Assembly: GCA_035298965.1 (NCBI GenBank)
Contig: DATGXO010000032.1
Span: 1 to 52,169, forward strand
Source of the DNA: CAJCBL01 sp035298965
GTDB lineage: Bacteria > Verrucomicrobiota > Verrucomicrobiia > Opitutales > Opitutaceae
DNA length: 52,169 nt
Direction: 5' to 3'
Shown: positions 8,734 through 17,712 of the stretch, piece after piece
Position numbering within the stretch: position 1 is the stretch's first letter
Layout: each line of letters begins with the position of its first letter
Made by a program: the position numbers and the translations under genes
The notes under the pieces: model-generated
Told to the model about the DNA's origin: nothing
Seen by the model: only the letters and a program-made list of their open reading frames with translations
The model's database searches: none

Positions 8734-9408
8734 GTGACGCCACTTCCGCCCACCGCCTCCGGCACCACCGTCGACTGGGGCCGCACCCGCTACCGCGATG
8801 CCTGGCAACGGCAGGACGAACTCGTCGCCGCGCGTCTCGCCGGTTCCACGCCCGATACGCTCGTCTTCACCGAACACGAACCGGTCTTCACGATGGGCAT
8901 GCGCCGCGGCGCCGAGCAGAACCTCGTCTGGACTCCGCCCCAGCTTGCCGCGCAGGGCATCGAGGTCGTCCCGACCAACCGCGGCGGCGACATCACCTAC
9001 CACGGCCCTGGCCAGATCGTCGGCTACCCGATCGTCAGCCTCGAACCGCGCCGCGATCTCCACGCCTACCTGCGGTTCCTCGAGCAGGTGTTGATCGACA
9101 CCGTCGCACGCCACGGCCTCGTCGCCGCCCGCCGGGATGGGAAAACCGGCATCTGGCTCGGCACGCGCAAGATCGCCGCCATCGGCGTGGCCGTGAAACG
9201 CTGGGTCGCCCACCACGGCTTCGCGCTCAACGTCGCCACCAATCTCGGCCACTTCGGCGGCATCGTACCCTGCGGCATCACCGACGGCACCGTCACCTCG
9301 CTGGCCGCCGAACTCGGCCCGCGTTGCCCGAGCCTCGAGCAGGTACGAGCCGACCTCGCCGCCGAATTCTGGAGTCGATGGCCACGCTTCCTCGCCGGCG
9401 AGGATTGA
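8734..9408 (+). CDS. lipB: Lipoyl(octanoyl) transferase
   Basis: This 224-residue enzyme moves the octanoyl group from acyl carrier protein to lipoyl domains, the first step of protein lipoylation. It carries the signature RGGDITYHGPGQIVGYPIV, the catalytic Lys in GTRKIAAIGVAV and the catalytic Cys in GGIVPCGITDGTVTSL. I prefer the GTG at 8734 (V-T-P-L-P-P...) because it gives the family's usual length (about 210-230 residues). The frame is open further upstream but overlaps the HDOD gene and has no conserved sequence. lipA follows 136 bases downstream on the same strand, completing the pathway. Confidence 0.94.
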   Translation: MTPLPPTASGTTVDWGRTRYRDAWQRQDELVAARLAGSTPDTLVFTEHEPVFTMGMRRGAEQNLVWTPPQLAAQGIEVVPTNRGGDITYHGPGQIVGYPIVSLEPRRDLHAYLRFLEQVLIDTVARHGLVAARRDGKTGIWLGTRKIAAIGVAVKRWVAHHGFALNVATNLGHFGGIVPCGITDGTVTSLAAELGPRCPSLEQVRADLAAEFWSRWPRFLAGED

Positions 9409-9544
9409 GCCGCAGCGCTCGCGTTTCCCTCGGGTTCAAAATCTCTCATCGCCCGCGGCCACGCTCCGGGCGCGCCTCATACCGTCCGCGCGACCGAACA
9501 TCCGGATTGCGCTCGGCGGCGATTCCCGGAATTTCGCCCTTCCG

Positions 9545-10426
<882 letters not shown>

Positions 10427-10692
10427 ATTCGAGCGCCGATTCAGCGAGCCACAACGGGACACGGTGCCATGCCGCGCATCGCCGCTGCAGCCGATTCGCC
10501 GTCCGGCCAGAGGCGATGAAATCGCCCACGCTCTCGACACAAACGCGCAGGCGGGGTCCTCCTCGTGGCGCTGATTAGTTCGGCGGACCTCCGCCAACGC
10601 CTCGATGCGCCGCGCCGGCTCGTCGACCACGACAAACTCAGAACGTGACGAGCGAAACACGTCCAACGCTCCACGTCGCCGGCTCGGAAAGT

Positions 10693-10767
10693 TGGTGCGG
10701 GCAGAGGGAATCGAACCCTCCTCTCAAGCTTGGGAAGCTCGCATAATAGCCGATATACTATGCCCGC
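10693..10767 (-). tRNA. tRNA-Gly (anticodon CCC)
   Basis: Read on the minus strand, the 7-bp acceptor stem is GCGGGCA/TGCCCGC, the anticodon stem is CGAGC/GCTTG around loop TTCCCAA (anticodon CCC), the variable loop is AGAG, and the T-arm is GAGGG-TTCGATT-CCCTC. The D-stem is short, three strong pairs. The discriminator is A and CCA is encoded (10693-10695). It decodes GGG glycine codons. Confidence 0.96.
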
Positions 10768-10949
10768 AGTCCGAGAAGAACGCGGCGAAGTTGCCGGCCG
10801 GCCGCGGCGTTGACAAGTGCGCAGTTCGCGCCGCCGCAGATCGCTCGCGCGTCGGCGCGGCGTCCGCCCTCGATCGGGTTTCGCACTCCCGCCCCCCCAA
10901 CCGCACGAGAGCCGTTGCCAGCGACGCGGCGATGCGTTCCGCTCGCCCC

Positions 10950-12146
10950 ATGTCCGTCTCCGATCCGCGCGCCGAATTTCTCCAGCAACTCCGCTCCGCC
11001 CTCGCGGACGGCTCGTTCGTGCGCCTCGTGCTTGGCAAGCCGCGGACCGGTCAACTGCTCCTGAAGGTCACCGCCGAACGCATCGCGACCGCCCGCGGCA
11101 CGCGCCTCCAACTGCATTTCCGCGAGCGCCAACGCGATCTCACCAAACCCGCCGACGCCGCGGCGATCATCGAGGCGTTCGAGAAACACGTCGGCCCCGC
11201 GCTCGGCTCCGCCCACCTGTTCACCGAGTCGACGCTCTGGCAGTTCGAGCTGAACAAAAAAGGCGAGCCCCGCCTCACCCGCGGTCGCTCTGCGGCGCCG
11301 GCCACCGCGCCCGCGCCGCACGACCGCGCGAAACACCGCGAGATCGCACCTGCCGACGCGCCATGGCTGCACGCGCTCGGACTCGCCAGCGCCGACGGGC
11401 GTATCCTCGCCGATGCCACCGCTAAGTTCCGCCAGATCAACCGGTACGTCGAACTGCTCCTCCCGCTCTGCGAGCAGGCCGGCATCGCCACACGCGAGAG
11501 CATCCGCGTTTTCGATATGGGCTCGGGCAAAGGTTACCTGACCTTCGCCGCGTGGCACGCGTTCGCCCGTTCGCTCGGCCGCCGCACGGAGGTCGTCGGC
11601 ATCGAGGCGCGCCCCGAGCTCGTCGAGCTCTGCAACACCGCCGCCACCGCCTCGGGCTGCGGCGGCCTGCGTTTCGAAGCCGGCCGCATCGTCGATGCCG
11701 CCGTGCCCGCCGCCGATGTCCTGATCGCGCTCCACGCCTGCGACACCGCGACCGACGAAGCGCTTTTCCGCGGTATCCGCGCCGGTGCCGCGCTCATCGT
11801 CGCCGCGCCCTGCTGCCACAAGGAAATCCGCCCGCAGCTCCGCGCGCCCGTCGAGTTCGCCGCCCTCGCCCGCCACGGCATTTTCGCCGCCCGCCTCGCC
11901 GACATGGTCACCGATTCGCTCCGCGCGCTCCTGCTCGAAGCGCACGGCTACGAGGTGAAGGTCTTCGAGTTCATCGACGCCACCCACACGCCGAAAAACA
12001 CCATGCTCGCCGCCGTCCGCCGCGCGCGGCCCGATGAAGCCGCCAACGCCCGCGCCCGCGCCGAGTTCGCCGCGCTGAAATCCCGCTTCGGCATCGCGCG
12101 CCAGCACCTCGAAACATTGCTCGCCGCGCCCGCACCCGCCGCGTAA
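10950..12146 (+). CDS. Class I SAM-dependent methyltransferase (Methyltransf_32-like)
   Basis: This 398-residue protein has a class I methyltransferase domain in its C-terminal half. Motif I is FDMGSGKGYLTFAAWHAF, followed by VVGIEARPELVELCN, then DVLIALHACDTATDEAL and AALIVAAPCCHKEIRPQL. The HACDTATDEA and APCCHKEI segments are hallmarks of the family related to human METTL25/GSTCD-type proteins, whose bacterial substrates are not established. The N-terminal 200 residues (FVRLVLGKPRTGQLLLKVTA) form a separate, probably substrate-binding region. The start at 10950 lies just ahead of the first conserved stretch; an ATG at 10932 is possible. A second, unrelated methyltransferase follows 109 bases downstream. 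The PCC-H motif could bind metal, but that is inference. Confidence 0.82.
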   Translation: MSVSDPRAEFLQQLRSALADGSFVRLVLGKPRTGQLLLKVTAERIATARGTRLQLHFRERQRDLTKPADAAAIIEAFEKHVGPALGSAHLFTESTLWQFELNKKGEPRLTRGRSAAPATAPAPHDRAKHREIAPADAPWLHALGLASADGRILADATAKFRQINRYVELLLPLCEQAGIATRESIRVFDMGSGKGYLTFAAWHAFARSLGRRTEVVGIEARPELVELCNTAATASGCGGLRFEAGRIVDAAVPAADVLIALHACDTATDEALFRGIRAGAALIVAAPCCHKEIRPQLRAPVEFAALARHGIFAARLADMVTDSLRALLLEAHGYEVKVFEFIDATHTPKNTMLAAVRRARPDEAANARARAEFAALKSRFGIARQHLETLLAAPAPAA

Positions 12147-12200
12147 GCACCGAAACTACCGCGTTTCGGCGCCACCGCGCGCGGCACATTCCGCAATCCT

Positions 12201-12230
12201 GAATCTCGAAGATTCTCCCAAACGGGAGAA
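12201..12230. repeat. Short double-hairpin repeat (copy 1 of a dispersed family)
   Basis: GAATCT/AGATTC pair around CGA, and overlapping this, TTCTCCC/GGGAGAA pair around AAAC. The second hairpin with its 5' context CGAAG recurs almost exactly at 35354-35370. It lies between two methyltransferase genes, 25 bases before the start of the second. There is no T-run to make it a classical terminator. Confidence 0.6.
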
Positions 12231-12255
12231 CACATTCCCAATTCCGAGTCCGCCC

Positions 12256-13329
12256 GTGCGCCCCGACTTCGCCCTTCTCGAACGCCTCCGCGCCCGCTTC
12301 CTCGACGATCCCGCCGAGGGCGGCGACTACTGGGAATCGCCCGAGCTGCTCGCCGCGTACGACACCACGTTCGCGGAACGCATCGGCTGGAAATGGGACG
12401 CCGCGCTCGCCGAGCTCCGCGCCCGCCGCTGGGCGCCGCCGGCGGGCTCCGTATTGATCGATTGGGGCTGCGGCAGCGGCGTTGCCGGCCGGCGCGTGCT
12501 CGCCGCCTACGGCGCCGGTCATTTCGCACGCCTCGTCGTGCATGATCGCTCCGCGCTCGCGCGCCGTTTCGCCGCGGAGCGCGCCGCCGCCGCCTTCCCC
12601 GGACTCGCCGTCGAACAGGCGCCGGACTGGGGCGATCCCGCACCGGCGCAGCCGTTCACGCTCGTGCTCAGCCACGTGCTCAACGAACTCCCGCCCGCCG
12701 AGAGCGCCGCGCTGCTCGCCCTCGTACACCGCGCCGCCGCGGTGCTCTGGGTCGAGCCGGGCACGAGCGACGTCGCCCGCGCGCTCGTCGCGTTGCGCGA
12801 GGAGCTCCGCGCCGAGTTTACCGTCGTTGCCCCCTGCACGCACAACGCCGCCTGCGGTCTCCTCGCGCCCGAGAACCAGCGCCACTGGTGCCACCATTTC
12901 GCGCGGCCGCCGATCGAGGCGTTCACGGATGCGTTCTGGTCGGAGTTCTCGCTCCGCCTCGGCATCGACCTGCGCAGCTTGCCGTACAGTTTCCTCGTGC
13001 TCGACCGCGCCACGGCCGCGGCTCCACTTCCCAGTAACACACCTTGGTCGCGCATCCTCGGCGAGCCGCGCGAGTACAAGGGCCATTTCAAGGTCCTCAG
13101 TTGCGAAGCGGCCGGCGTCACCGAGCGCATGCTCCAGAAACGCGACGACAAGGCGCTCTTCAAAACAATGCGCCGCGGCGTGCCCGCTCCTCCGCTCTTC
13201 GCGTGGCAACTCGCGGACGAGAAGATCGTCGCCGGCCGCCACCTGCTCGGCGAAACGGACACTGCGTCCGCCGAAGATCCGGGCAACGACTCCGCCACCT
13301 CCGCCCCCTCGTCGCCGCCGGAGACCTGA
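12256..13329 (+). CDS. Rsm22-like small-ribosomal-subunit methyltransferase family protein
   Basis: This 357-residue protein resembles the Rsm22 family, SAM-fold proteins linked to the small ribosomal subunit in mitochondria and bacteria. The glycine-rich motif I is VLIDWGCGSGVAGRRVL. Family features follow: LVLSHVLNELPPAESAALL, WVEPGTSDVARALVALREEL, then a cysteine-rich stretch (APCTHNAACGLLAPENQRHWC) ending in HHFARPP that may bind an iron-sulfur cluster or zinc. The start is a GTG at 12256. The C-terminal 30 residues are low-complexity (Ser, Ala, Pro). The two consecutive methyltransferase genes (10950-12146 and this one) share strand and spacing but differ in family. The target nucleotide is unknown. 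Confidence 0.8.
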   Translation: MRPDFALLERLRARFLDDPAEGGDYWESPELLAAYDTTFAERIGWKWDAALAELRARRWAPPAGSVLIDWGCGSGVAGRRVLAAYGAGHFARLVVHDRSALARRFAAERAAAAFPGLAVEQAPDWGDPAPAQPFTLVLSHVLNELPPAESAALLALVHRAAAVLWVEPGTSDVARALVALREELRAEFTVVAPCTHNAACGLLAPENQRHWCHHFARPPIEAFTDAFWSEFSLRLGIDLRSLPYSFLVLDRATAAAPLPSNTPWSRILGEPREYKGHFKVLSCEAAGVTERMLQKRDDKALFKTMRRGVPAPPLFAWQLADEKIVAGRHLLGETDTASAEDPGNDSATSAPSSPPET

Positions 13330-13454
13330 GCGTTTCGCTCGTCCCATTTCCGGGAATCCAGCGTCGCGGAAACGGTGCCATCACCTGCCGGCACAGCTTC
13401 GCCGATTGAGCGCTAGCTGTTCGTCGCCAAGTGTTTGCTGCGGCCGTGGGCCCG

Positions 13455-13469
13455 TGGCACGCCGCCTGC
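13455..13469 (+). promoter_or_regulatory. Sigma-54-type promoter candidate ahead of the TolC-like gene
   Basis: TGGCACGCCGCCTGC matches the -24/-12 pattern of sigma-54 promoters with the required ten bases between GG and GC. It would place transcription initiation only about 5 bases before the ATG at 13486, which is unusually short and lowers confidence. No enhancer-binding activator gene is nearby. Chance matches are possible in GC-rich DNA. Confidence 0.3.
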
Positions 13470-13485
13470 GAAACAGCGGGTATCC

Positions 13486-15003
13486 ATGCGTTTCCTTCTG
13501 TTCTGCGTCCTGCTCGGTTTCTCACTCGCCAGCTTCGCCACCGCGGCACCCGCCACGGTGGTTGCCGTCGGTGATTCCACCTCCGCCGAGCCCGAGCTCC
13601 TCACCTTGGAGACGGCCATCGCCTCCGCGCTCGCGCACAACTTCACGATCGCGTCCGCCCGTTTCGAGCCGCAGATCGCGCGCGGCGACCAGCTCGTCGC
13701 CGCCAGCGCGTTCGACCCGACGTTGAACGCCAGCGCCAAGCGCTCCGACTACCACAGCGATCCGTATAACCCGCTCACCGGCCTGCACACGCCGCTCTAC
13801 ATCGAGAAGACCGACACGCTCTCCGTCTCGCTCGACGGCAAACTCCCCTTCGGTCTCCGCTACTCGCTCGTCAGCGAGAGCCAAAACTATCGCGACAACA
13901 ACGCCACCAGCCGGCTGCTCGACAGCTACGCCACGTTCAACGGCATCCGGCTCACGCAACCGCTGCTCCGCGGATTCGGCTTCGGCTCCAACCTCGCCGG
14001 TGTGCGCCTCGCCCGCGCCCGACGAGGCATCGCGCGGGCCCAGTATCACCAGACGGTCACCGACACGATCAACAGCACGATCTCCGCCTACAACAATCTC
14101 TACTACGCGCAGCAAGCCTACCAAAACACGCTCCGTTCGCGGAAACTCGCCAACGACCTCCTCAACGAAAACCGCCGCCGTGCCGAGGTCGGCAGCATCT
14201 CGCCCGCCGATGTCACCATCGCTGCGGCCCGCGTCGCGCGCATCGAGGACGGCGTCCTCCAGACCGAGCGTTACCTTCTCGATACGGGCAACTACTTCCG
14301 CGCCCTCCTCTCGGCCGACCGCCGACCGCCCGCCGACCAACCGCTGCGCATCGCTCCGCCGCAGGTCGTGCCAACTCCCACCCTCGACCGCGCCACCGAT
14401 CTTCAGCGGGCCTACGAGCTCCGGCCCGACTATCGCCAGACGCTCGAGATCGTGCGCCGCGCCCAAGCCGGGTTGTCGGAAGCGCGCTCCGCCGCGCTGC
14501 CGCAGGTCGATCTCGTGGGAAGCTACGGCTATACCGGCACCGGCGGCACGTTCGACGATGCGTACCGCAACTCCAAGCGCCGCGACACCGCGTCGTGGAG
14601 CGCCGGCGCCGTCGTGAGCTTGCCGCTGCCCTTGCGCGATGCACGCGGCCGCGTGCTCTCCTCGAAACTCACGCTCGAACAGGCCCGCACCGACCTCGCC
14701 CGCCTCGAGCAACAGATCGCCGTCGAGATCGCCAACACCGCCGGCCAGATCGAGGCCACCGCACGCCGCCTCGAGGCCACCCGCCGTGCCCGCCAACTCG
14801 CCGACGACAGCCTCGTCGCCGAACAAAAGCGCCTGCAGGTCGGCCAGAGCGACACCTTCACCGTTCTCCAATTTCAGGAACTCCTCTCCGCCGCCGAACA
14901 GTCCGAGTACCGCGCCGTCGCCGACTACAACATCGCGCTCGCCGACTACGACCGCGCCATTGGCATCACCCTCCAGCGCCACGCGGTCACACTCGAGGAA
15001 TAA
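13486..15003 (+). CDS. TolC family outer-membrane efflux protein
   Basis: This 505-residue secreted protein has a signal peptide (RFLLFCVLLGFSLASFATAAP) and the paired helical repeats of the outer-membrane efflux (OEP/TolC) family. The first repeat starts with LTLETAIASALAHNF and contains YNNLYYAQQAYQNTLRSRKL; the second includes RAYELRPDYRQTLEIVRRA and ARQLADDSLVAEQKRLQVGQ with the QSDTFTVLQFQELLSAAEQ segment. It would form the trimeric exit duct of an efflux pump or type I secretion system. No membrane-fusion protein or inner-membrane pump is adjacent, so its partner must be encoded elsewhere. The ATG at 13486 is chosen because the signal peptide starts there. The preceding 156 bases hold a sigma-54-like site and no other feature I recognise. 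Confidence 0.9.
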   Translation: MRFLLFCVLLGFSLASFATAAPATVVAVGDSTSAEPELLTLETAIASALAHNFTIASARFEPQIARGDQLVAASAFDPTLNASAKRSDYHSDPYNPLTGLHTPLYIEKTDTLSVSLDGKLPFGLRYSLVSESQNYRDNNATSRLLDSYATFNGIRLTQPLLRGFGFGSNLAGVRLARARRGIARAQYHQTVTDTINSTISAYNNLYYAQQAYQNTLRSRKLANDLLNENRRRAEVGSISPADVTIAAARVARIEDGVLQTERYLLDTGNYFRALLSADRRPPADQPLRIAPPQVVPTPTLDRATDLQRAYELRPDYRQTLEIVRRAQAGLSEARSAALPQVDLVGSYGYTGTGGTFDDAYRNSKRRDTASWSAGAVVSLPLPLRDARGRVLSSKLTLEQARTDLARLEQQIAVEIANTAGQIEATARRLEATRRARQLADDSLVAEQKRLQVGQSDTFTVLQFQELLSAAEQSEYRAVADYNIALADYDRAIGITLQRHAVTLEE

Positions 15004-15088
15004 TCGTCGCCGCGCCCGCTCGGGCGATTCGCGCGGGAGCATGATGCGCATCAAGGCGCCCGGTCCCCGCTCGCGCTAAGGTGGGCCC

Positions 15089-15547
15089 ATGCCGCCCACG
15101 CCTGCGCCCGAACTCGACGTCCGCCCGCTCCTCGCCGCCGGCCAATCGCCGCTCGACACGATCCTCGCGCACGTCGCCGCATTGCCCGCCGGCGCGGCCT
15201 TCCGCCTCCGCTCACCGTTCGAGCCGCAGCCGCTCTACGCAAAGCTCGCCGGCGTGGGCTTCGATCACTGCGCGACGCGGCAGCCGGACAGCTCGTTCGT
15301 CGTCCTCTTCACGCCGAAGACGATCCGCCTCGACCTGCGCCTGCTCGAGCCTCCGGAACCGCTCCAACGCACGCTCGAGGCGGCGAGCATCCTCCCGCCG
15401 CGCGGGCGTGTTGTCACCCGCACCCGTTTCCGCCCGGTCCACCTTCTGGAGATGCTCGCCGAGCGCGGCTTCGACGCCACGAGCGAGGAGCAGCCCGACG
15501 GTTCATGGGAAAACGTGATCGTGCGCGCCAACGCGACCGCCACATGA
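15089..15547 (+). CDS. DUF2249 domain protein
   Basis: This is a 152-residue soluble protein. Its first half carries a DUF2249 domain (LDVRPLLAAGQSPLDTILAH, LRSPFEPQPLYAKLAGVGF), and its second half looks like a diverged half-copy (FRPVHLLEMLAERGFDAT, DGSWENVIVRAN). DUF2249 proteins have a TusA-like fold and are often found beside genes for denitrification, NO response or haem-copper respiration, but their biochemical role is not established. Its stop overlaps the start of the next gene by 4 bases (ATGA), so it heads a coupled unit of four genes that ends with a second DUF2249 protein. Confidence 0.85.
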   Translation: MPPTPAPELDVRPLLAAGQSPLDTILAHVAALPAGAAFRLRSPFEPQPLYAKLAGVGFDHCATRQPDSSFVVLFTPKTIRLDLRLLEPPEPLQRTLEAASILPPRGRVVTRTRFRPVHLLEMLAERGFDATSEEQPDGSWENVIVRANATAT

Positions 15548-16866
15548 CGCCCGGCCCCAACTTCCGCGCGCAGGCGTTGCTCTCGTTTCCATTTTTCGGA
15601 CTCGGCCTCGCCGCGCTGCTCTCGCTCGTGAGTTGGGCCACGCTCGAGCCGGCGCTGCTCTCCGCGCCCACTCGCGCGCCCGCGTCGTTGGCCTTCGTCC
15701 ACCTCGCCGTGCTCGGCTGGATGGCGCCCTTCGTTTTCGGCGCCGCCTACCAGCTCATCCCGGTCGTAGCGGAGGCGCCGCTCTGGAGCCGGCGCGGCGC
15801 ATGGTTCCATTTCGTGCTGCACCTCGCGGCCGCGCCGCTGCTCGTGCACGCGCTTTTCCGCAGCGATTTTTCCGCCGGCGCGCACTGGGGCGCTGCCGTG
15901 GCGCTCGGCACTTTGGTAGGGGTGGCCGATCTCGCGATCACCGCCGACCGCCGCTCGCGGTGGACGCCGGAAAACGTCGGCCTCGTGCTCGCGCTCTTCT
16001 GGCTGTTGATCGCCGTCGGTCTCGGGGTGCTGCTCGCGCTCGTGCGCGCAGGGCGCATCGCCGGTTTCGACGCCGATCGGCTCCGCGCGCTGCACCTCAC
16101 CTGCGGACTCGTCGGCTTCTTCCTCGGCACGCTCTTCGCCGTCTCGTTCAAGCTCGTGCCGATGTTCCTCCTCGGTCGGCCCGGCGGCCGGTTGCGCCAG
16201 TGGCTCGTGCTCGGGGCGCTCAACGCCGCCCTCTTTCTCCTCGCGCCCGGCCTGCTCGGCGAGCATCGGCCGCTGCTCCTGCTCGGCGCCGGCGCGCTGC
16301 TCGCCGCCGTGGCCGGTTTCCTCGACGAGATGTTTGCGATGTTCACCCGTCGGTTACGCGCACCGGACTGGTCGATGCGGACATTCTTCGTCGGCGTCGC
16401 GATGCTCGCGCCGAGTGCGCTCGTCGGTGCAGCGGCTTTGTTGGGGATGGAAAACCGCTGGCTGCCAGCGCGCCCCGCGCCCGCGTTGTTCGCGCTCGTG
16501 GTGTTCGGCGTGCTCACGCCGTGCATCCTCGGCATGGCGGGCAAGATCGTGCCGTTTCTCGCCTGGCAATGGCGCTACTCGGCGCACATCGGCCGCGCCC
16601 GCGTGCCGCTCGTCACCGAGCTCTTCCGCCCTGCGCTGCTGCGCCTTCAATTCCTCGCGACTGTTCCCGGTTGCGCGCTACTCCTCGCCGGCGTGTGGCT
16701 CGAGTCCGCGCCACTGCTGCGGCTCGCCGCGGCCGGCCATCTGCTCTCCGCGCTGGCGCTCGCCGCGAATGTAGCCGGTTTGTTGCCACACCTCCTTCAC
16801 CCCCGCGTCCAACCGCTCGCCTCCGCACCCTCCGGCGGCGTCCCGCCGCTCGCCTCCGCACCATGA
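15544..16866 (+). CDS. Polytopic membrane protein, NnrS/haem-copper-oxidase-subunit-I-like
   Basis: This 440-residue integral membrane protein has about twelve hydrophobic segments. Several histidines lie in or next to them: FVHLAVLGWMAPFVFGAAYQ, HFVLHLAAAPLLVHALF and LHLTCGLVGFFLGTLFAVSF. This arrangement resembles the large family loosely related to cytochrome oxidase subunit I and NnrS that is found with DUF2249 and DUF59 genes in nitrogen-oxide respiring bacteria; haem binding is plausible but unproven. The start is the ATG at 15544 overlapping the upstream stop, and the end overlaps the next start (ATGA at 16863). The C-terminal tail contains a duplicated PLASAP motif encoded by a 17-base direct repeat, probably a recent slippage event. 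Confidence 0.72.
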   Translation: MTPGPNFRAQALLSFPFFGLGLAALLSLVSWATLEPALLSAPTRAPASLAFVHLAVLGWMAPFVFGAAYQLIPVVAEAPLWSRRGAWFHFVLHLAAAPLLVHALFRSDFSAGAHWGAAVALGTLVGVADLAITADRRSRWTPENVGLVLALFWLLIAVGLGVLLALVRAGRIAGFDADRLRALHLTCGLVGFFLGTLFAVSFKLVPMFLLGRPGGRLRQWLVLGALNAALFLLAPGLLGEHRPLLLLGAGALLAAVAGFLDEMFAMFTRRLRAPDWSMRTFFVGVAMLAPSALVGAAALLGMENRWLPARPAPALFALVVFGVLTPCILGMAGKIVPFLAWQWRYSAHIGRARVPLVTELFRPALLRLQFLATVPGCALLLAGVWLESAPLLRLAAAGHLLSALALAANVAGLLPHLLHPRVQPLASAPSGGVPPLASAP

Positions 16867-17186
16867 ACTCCGCGCCGCCCGTCACCACTGCCGCCGTCGT
16901 CCTGGAGGCCCTGCATGGCCTCATCGATCCCGAGGTCGCGGTAAACGTCGTCGATCTCGGCATGATCGCCGATGTGACCGTGAGCCCGTTCGGCGAAGTC
17001 TCCGTCTCGATCCTGCCGACCACGCCGGGTTGCCCGATGCACGATGTGCTCGCCGATGGAGCGCGAGCGATCGTGAGCCGCCTGTCCGGCGTGACCGCGG
17101 TCGACGTCGGCTTTGTCTATTCGCCACCGTGGACGCCCGACCGCATCACCCCCGCAGGACGCAAAGCGCTCCAAGCCCGCGGCTGA
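16863..17186 (+). CDS. DUF59 / PaaD-like metal-sulfur cluster assembly protein
   Basis: This 107-residue protein is of the MIP18/PaaD (DUF59, iron-sulfur assembly associated) family. The core is visible: VLEALHGLIDPEVAVNVVDL, GMIADVTVSPFGEVSVSI, and the conserved cysteine segment LPTTPGCPMHDVLADGAR, ending in DVGFVYSPPWTPDRI. Family members help mature iron-sulfur or multi-metal enzymes; here the likely clients are respiratory enzymes connected with the adjacent membrane protein and DUF2249 proteins. The start codon overlaps the preceding stop by 4 bases. The protein is normal in length. Confidence 0.88.
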   Translation: MNSAPPVTTAAVVLEALHGLIDPEVAVNVVDLGMIADVTVSPFGEVSVSILPTTPGCPMHDVLADGARAIVSRLSGVTAVDVGFVYSPPWTPDRITPAGRKALQARG

Positions 17187-17206
17187 AAACTCCGCCCCAT
17201 TCTCCG

Positions 17207-17515
17207 ATGACCACGCCCAACACCACCGTCTCCCTCAACGAAGATATCTTCGACGGCCGCGACCTGCCGTGCGAAACGAAGCGTCCCGGCTTCCTCTCCC
17301 GCTGCGCCGCGCTGCCGGTCGGCCGCTCGTTCGTCTTCATCAACGGCCACGATCCCGTGCCGTTGCGCCGCCTGCTCGACCAGCGTTTCCCCGGCTGCTT
17401 CCAGTGGGACCTCGCCGCCGGCGCCGCTGGCGGCACGATCCAGCTCCGCGTCACGAAACTCGCCGCGCCCGCCGAAGGTTTCGGCGAACTCGCCGCCGAA
17501 ATTTCCTGCTCGTGA
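17207..17515 (+). CDS. DUF2249 domain protein (second copy)
   Basis: This 102-residue protein contains the DUF2249 core: an acidic start (LNEDIFDGRDLPCETKRPGF), ALPVGRSFVFINGHDPVPLR and RRLLDQRFPGCFQWDL. The segment FxNGHDPxPLRxL is the family's most conserved part. It is only distantly similar to the first DUF2249 protein in this unit, so the two are probably not a recent duplication. It starts 20 bases after the DUF59 gene and is the last gene of the unit; the family B DNA polymerase gene converges on it from the other strand about 200 bases away. Confidence 0.85.
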   Translation: MTTPNTTVSLNEDIFDGRDLPCETKRPGFLSRCAALPVGRSFVFINGHDPVPLRRLLDQRFPGCFQWDLAAGAAGGTIQLRVTKLAAPAEGFGELAAEISCS

Positions 17516-17712
17516 GTGAGCCGATCCGGGAGCGCCCCCACGGCGCCCGGTGAAAACACCCAGTTTCGGCCGCGCGGTTTCAGTTTCGCGCCGAGCGACC
17601 GAAACCCCACACCCGAGCACTCCGCCCACGCTGCAGAGAGTGATCGAGCCTGGCGCGACGCTGATCCGGCCCTCGCCTCTCGCCGCTCGACCCTCGACAC
17701 AATCGCTCCGGC

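Noticed and set aside
17563..17605. A GTTTCGG/CCGAAAC inverted repeat between the second DUF2249 gene and the DNA polymerase gene
   Set aside because: A 7-bp stem around a 29-base loop without a T-run is too weak to call a terminator.
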